Shown here: piece by piece, positions 54,527 through 64,000 of the stretch
How the letters are laid out: every line of letters starts with the position of its first letter
Position numbering within the stretch: position 1 is the first letter of the stretch
NCBI RefSeq assembly: GCF_003337735.1
Contig: NZ_QPJY01000011.1
Span: 1 to 64,000 of the forward strand
Length of the DNA: 64,000 nucleotides
Source: Thioalbus denitrificans
Lineage (GTDB): Bacteria; Pseudomonadota; Gammaproteobacteria; DSM-26407
Reading direction: 5' to 3'
Position numbers and translations under genes: made by a program
Notes under the pieces: model-generated
What the model was told of the DNA's origin: nothing
The model's database searches: none
What the model saw: the letters and a program-made list of their open reading frames with translations, nothing else

Positions 54527-55099
54527 TCAACCCGTGGTATCAGCCGGATTGCCGGGCCGGCTGCGACGTGGTGCGGGCCCTTCCAGCCGCGCGATGGTCA
54601 GCGCCTCGATGAGCAGAGCCTCCAGGGTGCGCGGGGGGGCTGTCCCGGCGGCCGGGTAGAGGCGGCCGAGCTGCTGATGCCGGCGCATCACGGCAAGGTA
54701 TTCCTGCGCGCTCAGCCACGGACGGGCCAGGCGGAACCCGGCCTCGAGGTGCGCCAGGGCGCCGGGACGCTTGCGGGCGACCAGCAGCTGGCCGTAGACC
54801 AGCTCGACGAGTGCGCGGGCGCGGTCGTCCCGGGCCCCGGCCAGCAAAACCTCGTAATCGGCGGCCACCGGTCGGCCCAGCCAGTAGCGGCCGATCATGC
54901 CATTGAGCGCCCGGGGCAGGCAGCCGTCGCCGGGAACCGGACCCGGCGCCGACGCCCGGGGGTCGGCCAGGCGTGCCGCCGGTTCCCCTGCCAGGGGATT
55001 GGCGTACCAGGCACCCAGCGAAGCCTCTACCGGTCCGCCTCCGCTGTCCGGACCGGCAGAGGCGACCTGCGGCTTTCCGCGAAGGCGCCCGGAGGACAC
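54527..55099 (-). CDS. Unknown helical protein between MlaC-like gene and nudF operon
   Basis: This 190-residue protein starts at a GTG two bases after the MlaC-like stop. The first third is low-complexity (Gly/Pro/Ala); the rest is helical (VAADYEVLLAGARDDRARAL, GALAHLEAGFRLARPWLS, EALTIARLEG), recalling repeats of the TPR/SEL type but without a clear repeat period. No signal peptide is visible. Tight spacing implies coupled expression with the MlaC-like protein. Confidence 0.6.
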   Translation of the reverse strand: MSSGRLRGKPQVASAGPDSGGGPVEASLGAWYANPLAGEPAARLADPRASAPGPVPGDGCLPRALNGMIGRYWLGRPVAADYEVLLAGARDDRARALVELVYGQLLVARKRPGALAHLEAGFRLARPWLSAQEYLAVMRRHQQLGRLYPAAGTAPPRTLEALLIEALTIARLEGPAPRRSRPGNPADTTG

Positions 55100-55101
55100 G
55101 G

Positions 55102-55713
55102 TCAGTAACGCTGCGGACGTCCCTGGCGCTGGGCCGAGCGCGAGAAGTACTGGCGATAGTAGACCAGTGCGCTCTGGCCGTTGGCCTTGACGTCGAACAC
55201 CTTCCAACCCTGCGGACTGCGGTAGAGGCGGAAATCGAGCTGGGTCATGAGGCCGTTGGGCTGGTAGGCCTGGATGCCGAGCACCACCTCGCCGGAACGG
55301 GGATCCCGGCGCTGGGGCAGGTAGCGCACGTGTCCGTAGGGATAACCGGAGAGCTTTTCGGCCATGGCGCCCAGGAACATGCCCACCAGGGCCTTCTCCA
55401 TCTGCTTGCGCTCCTCGGCGCTCATGTAACGGTAGCGCGGGCCGGCCACGAAGCGGGCCATGTAGGCGAAGTCGAAGTAGGGGGCCACCTCGCTGCGGAC
55501 GAAGGCCTCCACGGCGTCCGGATCCCGGCTGCCGCCCTGGGAGAGGAACGCCGTGACCTTGCCGATTCCCTCCGAGAGTATGGCGGCCGGACCTTCGGCC
55601 TGCTGACGCGCGGGGGGCGGACCATAGTAGCCCGGGGGCTGCGCCTGCAGCGTGGGGGCCACCAGGCCCAGGGCCAATCCAATGACGGCGACTCTAGCGG
55701 TGCTTCTCATCAT
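55102..55713 (-). CDS. MlaC/Ttg2D-type periplasmic phospholipid-binding protein
   Basis: This 203-residue protein has a signal peptide (RVAVIGLALGLVAPTLQAQ) and the MlaC fold signature: FVRSEVAPYFDFAYMARFVAG, ERKQMEKALVGMFLGAMAEKL, and QGWKVFDVKANGQSALVYYR. MlaC ferries phospholipids between membranes with MlaFEDB, whose genes are not here, so this is an orphan or paralogue. A CTAG-bounded MITE-like element lies between it and thiC. Confidence 0.88.
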   Translation of the reverse strand: MMRSTARVAVIGLALGLVAPTLQAQPPGYYGPPPARQQAEGPAAILSEGIGKVTAFLSQGGSRDPDAVEAFVRSEVAPYFDFAYMARFVAGPRYRYMSAEERKQMEKALVGMFLGAMAEKLSGYPYGHVRYLPQRRDPRSGEVVLGIQAYQPNGLMTQLDFRLYRSPQGWKVFDVKANGQSALVYYRQYFSRSAQRQGRPQRY

Positions 55714-55745
55714 GGCAGTTCCATCCTCCTTCTGGTTTATGGGTG

Positions 55746-58415
<2,670 letters not shown>

Positions 58416-59069
58416 ATGGATATGGAGCGCGCCCGTTTCAACATGGTGGAGCAGCAGGTACGTCCCTGGGAGGTCCTGGATCAGCGGGTGCTGGACCTGC
58501 TCGGCAGCGTCCCCAGGGAGGCGTTCGTACCGGATACCTACCGGGAACTGGCGTTCGCCGACCTGGAGCTTCCCATCGGCCACGACCAGGTCATGCTGCC
58601 GCCCCGAACCCAGGCCCGCGCCCTGCAGAGCCTGGATGTCCGGGCGGCGGACCGGGTGCTGGAGGTGGGCACCGGCAGCGGCTACCTGACCGCCCTGCTC
58701 GCCCGGCTGGCCCATCATGTCTACAGCGTGGAAATCCTGCCGGAGCTGGCCGAGCTGGCCAGCCACAACCTGGCCGCCATCGGCGTGGGCAATGTCACGG
58801 TGGAGAGCGGGGATGCCGCCGCCGGCTGGCCGCGCCACGCCCCCTACGACGCCATCCTGATCGGCGGCGCCCTGGCATCCGTGCCCGACAGCCTGCGCGA
58901 ACAGCTGCGCCCGGGGGGCCGGATGTTCGTGGTGGTGGGCAGCGAGCCGGTCATGGAAGCCCGTCTCATCACCCGGGTGGGTGAGAACCAGTGGACCGAT
59001 GAGGTACTGTTCGAGACCCTCGTACCACCGCTGGCGAACGCCCCCGAACCGTCCCGTTTCGTCTTCTGA
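58416..59069 (+). CDS. Protein-L-isoaspartate O-methyltransferase-like protein
   Basis: This 217-residue SAM-dependent methyltransferase of the PCMT family begins MVEQQVRPW (after six residues), then LPPRTQARALQSLDVRAADR, motif I VLEVGTGSGYLTALLARLA (about 83-100) and APYDAILIGGAL. It belongs to the variant found upstream of tolC rather than canonical Pcm beside surE, so the repair role is inferred. GAAGGTGAAG precedes the ATG. Confidence 0.85.
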   Translation: MDMERARFNMVEQQVRPWEVLDQRVLDLLGSVPREAFVPDTYRELAFADLELPIGHDQVMLPPRTQARALQSLDVRAADRVLEVGTGSGYLTALLARLAHHVYSVEILPELAELASHNLAAIGVGNVTVESGDAAAGWPRHAPYDAILIGGALASVPDSLREQLRPGGRMFVVVGSEPVMEARLITRVGENQWTDEVLFETLVPPLANAPEPSRFVF

Positions 59070-59133
59070 GAGGCGGGGGCCGCCCCCGCTTCCGCATCGA
59101 ACCCGGCCGCGCCGGGAAAGGACTATGGACCCC

Positions 59134-60441
59134 ATGAAAATCCGCACCCTCGCCATCGCCACCGGGCTTGCACTGGGCCTGGCCCTGCACTCCGCCGCCG
59201 CCAGCGACCTGCTGGAGGTCTACCAGCTGGCGCTGGAGAACGATCCGGGACTCAAGGCCGCCGAGGCCCAGCGCCTGGCCACCCGTGAGGGCATCCCCCA
59301 GAGCCGGGCGGTGCTGCTGCCCAAGATCGATCTGGGCGCCGAGGTCGCGGCGAACCACCTCGACACCGACAGCGGCAACGACGACTACGGCGATCGGGGC
59401 TACAGCCTCAGCCTGAGCCAGGTGGTCTACGACCGCGGCCTGCTGGTGGCCCGCGGCCAGGCCGACGAACAGGCCAACCAGGCCGATGCCACCTACGAGG
59501 CGGTGGTCCAGTCCCTGGTTCTGGACGTGGCCAGCCGCTATTTCGACGTGCTGGCGGCCATCGATGACCTCGGCTTCGCCCGCGCCGAGAAAGCCGCCAT
59601 CGCCCGCCAGCTGGAACAGACCAAGCAGCGCTTCGAGGTGGGCCTCATCGCCATCACCGACGTGCACGAGGCCCAGGCCCGCTACGATCTCTCCGTGTCC
59701 CAGGAGATCGCCGCCCAGAACCGCCTCGACAGCAGCCAGGAGGCGCTGCGCGAGCTCACCAGCATCCTGCCCGAGAGCCTCGCCCCGCTGGGTGAGTCGC
59801 TGCCCCTCATCCGACCCGAGCCCGAGGACATGGAAGCCTGGGTCGCCGCCGCCGAGCAGCAGAACCTGCAGCTGCTGGCCGCTCGTTACGGCCTCAACGT
59901 GGCCCGCGAGGAGATCAAGCGCCAGTCCGCCGGCCACTACCCGAGCCTGGCCGTGGTGGGCAGCCACAGCTACAGCGACAGCGACGCCGCCGGCATGAGC
60001 GGCGGTGAGAGGGATCTCAGCACCATCGGCCTGCAGCTCAACGTGCCCCTCTACCAGGGCGGACTGGTGACCTCCCGCACCCGCCAGGCCCAGTACCAGT
60101 TCCAGCAGGCCAGCGAGACCCTGGAGCAGTCGCGGCGCAACACCCTGCGCCAGACCCGCGACGCCTATCGCGGCGTCATCGCCGGCATCAGCCAGGTGAA
60201 GGCGCTGGAGCAGGCGGTCATCTCCAACCAGAGCGCACTGGAGGCCACCCAGGCCGGGTTCGAGGTGGGCACCCGCACCATCGTCGACGTGCTCGACGCC
60301 CAGCGGGCCCTCTATGGCGCCCAGCGCGACTACTCCCAGGCCCGCTACAGCTACCTCGTATCGACCCTGTCCCTGAAGCAGGCGGCCGGTTCCCTGAGCG
60401 TGGAGGACATCAAGCTGGTCAACGGCTGGCTGACCCACTGA
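59134..60441 (+). CDS. tolC: Outer-membrane efflux protein TolC
   Basis: TolC is a trimeric channel-tunnel for type I secretion and RND efflux. The 435 residues have a signal peptide (MKIRTLAIATGLALGLALHS...) and the two OEP repeats: DLLEVYQLALENDPGLKAAE, AQARYDLSVSQEIAAQNRL and YSLSLSQVVYDRGLLVARGQ in the first; LQLNVPLYQGGLVTSRTRQA and FEVGTRTIVDVLDAQRALY in the second. ATG 59134 is better spaced from AAGGA than ATG 59125. It is 64 bases after the methyltransferase gene, as in pseudomonads. Confidence 0.95.
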   Translation: MKIRTLAIATGLALGLALHSAAASDLLEVYQLALENDPGLKAAEAQRLATREGIPQSRAVLLPKIDLGAEVAANHLDTDSGNDDYGDRGYSLSLSQVVYDRGLLVARGQADEQANQADATYEAVVQSLVLDVASRYFDVLAAIDDLGFARAEKAAIARQLEQTKQRFEVGLIAITDVHEAQARYDLSVSQEIAAQNRLDSSQEALRELTSILPESLAPLGESLPLIRPEPEDMEAWVAAAEQQNLQLLAARYGLNVAREEIKRQSAGHYPSLAVVGSHSYSDSDAAGMSGGERDLSTIGLQLNVPLYQGGLVTSRTRQAQYQFQQASETLEQSRRNTLRQTRDAYRGVIAGISQVKALEQAVISNQSALEATQAGFEVGTRTIVDVLDAQRALYGAQRDYSQARYSYLVSTLSLKQAAGSLSVEDIKLVNGWLTH

Positions 60442-60458
60442 GCGCACCAGAACCGACC

Positions 60459-60950
60459 ATGTCCGAGCCGACCCTGAACCAGCAGACGGATCCCGTCGTC
60501 TTCCTGCGCCAGACCCACCAGGCGCTCGTGGAGCGCTGCGCCGAGCTGGAGGCCCTCGCGACCCGAGAGAGTCCCGACCCCGGTGCGGCCCGCGCGCTGG
60601 GCCGGCAGCTCGGGACACTGCTGGAGCAGCACCTGCGGGACGAGGAGACGGAGCTGTTCACCCGGCTGGTGCGGGTATCGCTGAAGCTGGCGGACCAGAT
60701 CCATGTCCTGCGCCAGGATCATGAGCGGCTGCGCGCGGCCTGGGCGGACCTGCAGCCGCTGCTGGCCAATCCCGCCGGCGCGCGGGGCGCCGCGGGTTTC
60801 GCGGAGCAGGCCGCGGCCTTCGTCCAGCTCAAGCGCGGTCACATCGCCCGGGAAGAGCAGCTGCTGAACCAGGCCCGGCACCTGCTCAGCAGCGCCGCAC
60901 TGCGGGAGATGCGCAACGCCATGCTGGAGCGCCGCGGCCGGCACGCCTGA
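60459..60950 (+). CDS. Hemerythrin-like (HHE) domain protein
   Basis: This 163-residue all-helical protein has His/Glu positions of a hemerythrin-like diiron site: FLRQTHQALVERC, LLEQHLRDEETELFTRLV, HVLRQDHERLRAAW and FVQLKRGHIAREEQLL. It may sense or bind oxygen or nitric oxide, or repair iron centres; the sequence does not decide. It follows tolC by 17 bases and converges on waaA. Confidence 0.82.
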   Translation: MSEPTLNQQTDPVVFLRQTHQALVERCAELEALATRESPDPGAARALGRQLGTLLEQHLRDEETELFTRLVRVSLKLADQIHVLRQDHERLRAAWADLQPLLANPAGARGAAGFAEQAAAFVQLKRGHIAREEQLLNQARHLLSSAALREMRNAMLERRGRHA

Positions 60951-61002
60951 GTTCCGCTCCGCCGGTCACCCCCCCGCAATCCCATTTCACCGCGGTGAGT
61001 CG

Positions 61003-62289
61003 TCAGGCATTGCCGCCGGCGACGCTGTCGAGGCAGCTGAGGACGAGCTGCAGCTGGGCGTCCACCGCGCCGCGGTTGTCCGCCACCACGCCACGGGCCC
61101 GCTCGCCGGCCGCGTGGCGTTCGTTGGGGTCCCGCAGCCAGCCGCTCACCACCGAGGCCAGGGCCGCGGCATCGCGGACATGGCGCGCCGCGCCCGCCTC
61201 CAGCAGCAGCAGGCTGATGCGCTCGAAGTTGAAGACGTGGGGACCGAACACCACCGGTATGCCCCGCGCCGCCGGTTCGAGCATGTTGTGCCCGCCCACC
61301 GCCACCAGGCTGCCGCCGACGAAGGCCACGTCCGAGGCGGCATAGAGCAGATTGAGCTCGCCCATGGTGTCGCCCAGGTAGATCTCCACGTCCGGCTCCA
61401 CGGGCTCGCCCAGGCTGCGCCGGGCGGTGACCAGGTCGAGCCGCTCGCACAGGGCGGCGACGCGCTCGAAACGCTCCGGGTGCCGGGGCACCAGCACCAG
61501 CAGCGCCCTGGGCACCTCGGCATGCACGGCGCGGGCGGCCTCCAGGACCAGCGCATCCTCGCCCTCGTGGGTGCTGGCGGCAATCCACACCGGCCGCTCC
61601 ACCCCCCATTCGCGCCGCAGCGCCTCGCCCGCCTCCAGCAGGCTGGCCGGGAGCCGCACGTCGAACTTGACGCTGCCGGTGACCTTCACCCGCGCCGGGT
61701 CGGCGCCCAGCGCAACGAAGCGCCCGGCGTCGGCCGGCGCCTGGGCGGCGATCCAGGCGACCTCCCCGAGCATGGTCCGGGTGAGCGGCCCCAGCCGCCG
61801 GTAGCCGGCGGCCGAGCGGGCCGAGAGCCGGGCATTGGCCACCACCAGGGGTATGCCGCGGTCGTGGCAGATGCGGGTGAGGTTGGGCCACAGCTCCGTT
61901 TCCATCACCACCACCACCCGCGGCCGGGCGGCATCGAGGAAGCGGCGGACCGCGAAGGGGAGATCATAGGGGGCGTAGGCGTGCCAGACCGACTCCCCGA
62001 ACAGGCGCCGGACCTGCTCCGATCCGGTGGGGGTGGCGGTGGTGATGAGCAGCGGCGTGCCGGGGCTCACCAGCCGCAGCCGCTCGATGAGCAGGGCCGC
62101 GGCCTGCACCTCGCCCACCGACACGGCGTGGATCCACAGCCCCCCCGGCGGCGGGTCCGCGGCCGGGGCGCCGAACCGCTCGCCCAGGCGCGACCAGTAG
62201 CCGGGCGCGCGGAAGCCGCGCCACAGCAGCCGCAGGAGCACCAGCGGCGCGAGCAGGTAGAGCAGCAGCGTGTAGAGTCGCAGCAGCAC
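61003..62289 (-). CDS. waaA: Lipid IVA Kdo transferase WaaA
   Basis: WaaA adds Kdo to lipid IVA in LPS assembly at the inner membrane. The 428 residues begin with a membrane anchor (LLRLYTLLLYLLAPLVLLRL), then GGLWIHAVSVGEVQAAALLI, METELWPNLTRICHDRGIP, VTGSVKFDV, and the C-terminal donor-site GGHNMLEPAARGIPVVFGPH. The GTG at 62289 starts just after the hldD stop. It is cotranscribed with hldD and hldE. Confidence 0.95.
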   Translation of the reverse strand: MLLRLYTLLLYLLAPLVLLRLLWRGFRAPGYWSRLGERFGAPAADPPPGGLWIHAVSVGEVQAAALLIERLRLVSPGTPLLITTATPTGSEQVRRLFGESVWHAYAPYDLPFAVRRFLDAARPRVVVVMETELWPNLTRICHDRGIPLVVANARLSARSAAGYRRLGPLTRTMLGEVAWIAAQAPADAGRFVALGADPARVKVTGSVKFDVRLPASLLEAGEALRREWGVERPVWIAASTHEGEDALVLEAARAVHAEVPRALLVLVPRHPERFERVAALCERLDLVTARRSLGEPVEPDVEIYLGDTMGELNLLYAASDVAFVGGSLVAVGGHNMLEPAARGIPVVFGPHVFNFERISLLLLEAGAARHVRDAAALASVVSGWLRDPNERHAAGERARGVVADNRGAVDAQLQLVLSCLDSVAGGNA

Positions 62290-62290
62290 G

Positions 62291-63259
62291 TCAGGCCGCG
62301 GGGGCACCACCCGGGGCCGCGTTGAGCCGGTCGAGGTACTCCCGCACACCCTCCTCCACCGTCCGGAACGGGGCCTCGTAGCCGGCCTCGCGCAGGGTCG
62401 AGATATCCGCCTCGGTAAAGCTCTGGTAGCGCCCGCGCAGGTGCTCCGGGAAGGGGATGTACTCGATCTCGCCGCGGCCGTGCCAGGCGATGACCGCCCG
62501 CGCCACGTCGTTGAAGGACTGCGAGCGCCCGGTGCCCAGGTTGAAGATCCCGGACACCTCCGGGTGCTCCAGGAACCAGAGGTTCACCGCCACCGCGTCG
62601 CCCACGTAGACGAAGTCGCGGCGCTGCTCGCCGTCGGCGTAGCCGTCGCAGCCCTCGAACAGGCGCACCCGGCCCTGCTCGCGGATCTGGTCGTTGAAGT
62701 GGTAGGCGACGCTGGCCATGGTCCCCTTGTGCTGCTCGCGGGGACCGTAGACGTTGAAGTAGCGGAACCCGGCCACCGGGCTGCGGACGCCGGGCAGCAG
62801 CCGCCGCACGTACTGATCGAAGAGGAACTTCGAATAGCCGTAAACGTTGAGCGGCTCCTCGTGGTCGCGCTGTTCGCGGAACACCCGGCCGCCGCCGTAG
62901 ACCGAGGCGCTGGAGGCGTAGTAGTAGGGCACGCGCCGCTCGAGGCACCAGTGCAGGAGCGCCTTGGAGTAGTCGTAGTTGTTGCCCATCATGTAGCGGC
63001 CGTCCCACTCGGTGGTGGAGGAGCAGGCGCCCTCGTGGAACAGCCCCTCCACCCGCCGGCCGAAGTCCCCGCCCGCCCCGATGCGCGCCAGGAACGCCTC
63101 CTTGTCCATGTAGTCGGCGATCTCGCAGTCGGCCAGGTTCTTGAACTTGACCCCGTTGGCGAGGTTGTCCACCACCAGGATGTCGTCGACCCCGCGATCG
63201 TTGAGGGCCTTGACGATGTTGCTGCCGATGAAGCCGGCGCCGCCGGTGACGATGATCAC
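62291..63259 (-). CDS. hldD: ADP-L-glycero-D-manno-heptose-6-epimerase
   Basis: HldD makes the final heptose nucleotide for the LPS inner core. The 322 residues of extended SDR type show [20 protein letters not shown] (NAD site), [20 protein letters not shown], the catalytic [14 protein letters not shown] (YxxxK), and [20 protein letters not shown]. The GTG start overlaps the hldE stop (GTGA). Highly similar to family members. Confidence 0.96.
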   Translation of the reverse strand: MIIVTGGAGFIGSNIVKALNDRGVDDILVVDNLANGVKFKNLADCEIADYMDKEAFLARIGAGGDFGRRVEGLFHEGACSSTTEWDGRYMMGNNYDYSKALLHWCLERRVPYYYASSASVYGGGRVFREQRDHEEPLNVYGYSKFLFDQYVRRLLPGVRSPVAGFRYFNVYGPREQHKGTMASVAYHFNDQIREQGRVRLFEGCDGYADGEQRRDFVYVGDAVAVNLWFLEHPEVSGIFNLGTGRSQSFNDVARAVIAWHGRGEIEYIPFPEHLRGRYQSFTEADISTLREAGYEAPFRTVEEGVREYLDRLNAAPGGAPAA

Positions 63260-64000
63260 TGCTCGTTCTCTCCCTGGCTCGCGCGCCCCGGGGCGCGGAT
63301 GGAATGGATGATGTCGGTGGTGGAGCAGCCGGGCAGGAAGGGCAGGATGGTTACCCGCCCGCCGGCGCTCTCCACGCACTCGCGCCCGGCCACCTGGTCG
63401 GGCCGGTAGTCGCCGCCCTTGACCAGCACGTGCGGGCGCAGGGCGCAGATGAGCCGCTCGGGGGTGTCCTCGGCGAAGGGCACCACCCAGTCCACCGCGG
63501 CGAGCGCCGCCAGCACCGCCATGCGCCGCTCCGCCGGGTTGACCGGACGCCCCGCGCCCTTCAGCCGCCGCACGGAGTCGTCGTCGTTCACCGCCACGAC
63601 GAGCCGGTCGCCCAGGGCCCGCGCCTGCTCCAGGTAGGCCACATGGCCGGCGTGCAGGATGTCGAAGCAGCCATTGGTCATCACCACCCGCTCGCCGGCG
63701 GCGCGCGCCGCCTCCATGGCGATGGCCAGCTGCGCCTCGCTCATCATCCCGCGCCCCGGCTCCCACTGCGCCTCCAGCGCGTAGACCAGCTCCGGCACGC
63801 TCACCGTGGCGGTGCCGAGCTTGCCCACCACGATCCCCGCGGCCAGGTTCGCCAGCGCCACCGCCGCCGGCAGGTCCTCGCCCGCCGCCAGCGCCGCGGC
63901 CACCGTGGAGACCACCGTGTCGCCGGCGCCGGTCACGTCGTAGACCTCCCGCGCCCGGGCCGGCAGGTGCAGCTCGGGCTCGTCCCGGCGCAGCAGGGTC
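63256..64000 (-). CDS. hldE: Bifunctional heptose kinase/adenylyltransferase HldE (3' part)
   Basis: HldE phosphorylates heptose-7-phosphate and then adenylylates heptose-1-phosphate. Only the C-terminal 247 codons are in the window: the end of the ribokinase-like domain ([20 protein letters not shown]), then the adenylyltransferase with [20 protein letters not shown] (HxGH), [14 protein letters not shown] and [11 protein letters not shown]. The gene runs off the window edge; its start is not visible. It is the first visible gene of hldE-hldD-waaA. Confidence 0.96.
   Translation of the reverse strand, partial: TLLRRDEPELHLPARAREVYDVTGAGDTVVSTVAAALAAGEDLPAAVALANLAAGIVVGKLGTATVSVPELVYALEAQWEPGRGMMSEAQLAIAMEAARAAGERVVMTNGCFDILHAGHVAYLEQARALGDRLVVAVNDDDSVRRLKGAGRPVNPAERRMAVLAALAAVDWVVPFAEDTPERLICALRPHVLVKGGDYRPDQVAGRECVESAGGRVTILPFLPGCSTTDIIHSIRAPGRASQGENEQ

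Overview
The window is GC-rich chromosomal DNA from a gammaproteobacterium. The lineage call rests on gene order: rnr-rlmB, miaA-hfq-hflX-hflK-hflC-DUF2065-hisZ-purA, tsaE beside amidase and mutL, the nudF-yqiB-cpdA-yqiA-parE chain with parC close by, tolC near thiC, and an LPS core block (waaA, hldD, hldE). The base composition, a FimX homologue and ppdK next to zwf suggest a free-living environmental group (Chromatiales/Ectothiorhodospirales-like), but this is inference and no species is named. Nearly all the DNA is housekeeping genes; the accessory signal lies at the left end and in the intergenic gaps.

Layout. 1-3.7 kb: a poly-G contig edge, an IS481-family insertion sequence, and the remains of an Rhs/SpvB-type polymorphic toxin locus. 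Its N-terminal piece (3198-3539) and C-terminal tip plus putative immunity gene (1567-2268) are separated by a REP-associated tyrosine transposase flanked by copies of a short repeat. 3.7-7.5 kb: rnr-rlmB (minus), then tRNA-Leu(CAG) with promoter and terminator. 7.6-15.6 kb: a divergent transaldolase homologue, zwf, an MprF-type lysyltransferase, ppdK and a small membrane protein. 15.6-29.1 kb, all minus: purA, hisZ, DUF2065, hflC, hflK, hflX, hfq, miaA, mutL, the amidase, tsaE and nnr. 29.5-37.6 kb: queG, orn (minus), an M48 protease, a cytochrome c, phhB, rsgA, a tandem-rhodanese sulfurtransferase, psd and a nitronate monooxygenase-like flavoprotein. 37.8-40.6 kb: the EF-P lysylation set epmA, efp, epmB. 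40.7-44.6 kb: a PilZ-like protein and FimX. 44.7-57.8 kb, minus: DUF1015, parC, alaX, parE, yqiA, cpdA, yqiB, nudF, two unknowns, an MlaC-like lipid-binding protein and thiC. 58.4-64 kb: a Pcm-like methyltransferase, tolC and a hemerythrin-like protein (plus), then waaA, hldD and the 3' part of hldE (minus).

The most unusual material is (i) small mobile elements with perfect terminal inverted repeats, whose two ends agree within each copy although the copies differ from each other, and which border or overlap the stop codons of thiC and tsaE; (ii) the collapsed toxin locus; (iii) a transaldolase homologue next to zwf that keeps the Schiff-base lysine but appears to have lost two other catalytic residues; and (iv) several gene families of unknown function in conserved operons. 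No prophage, CRISPR array, secretion-system cluster or complete uncharacterised defence system was recognised.
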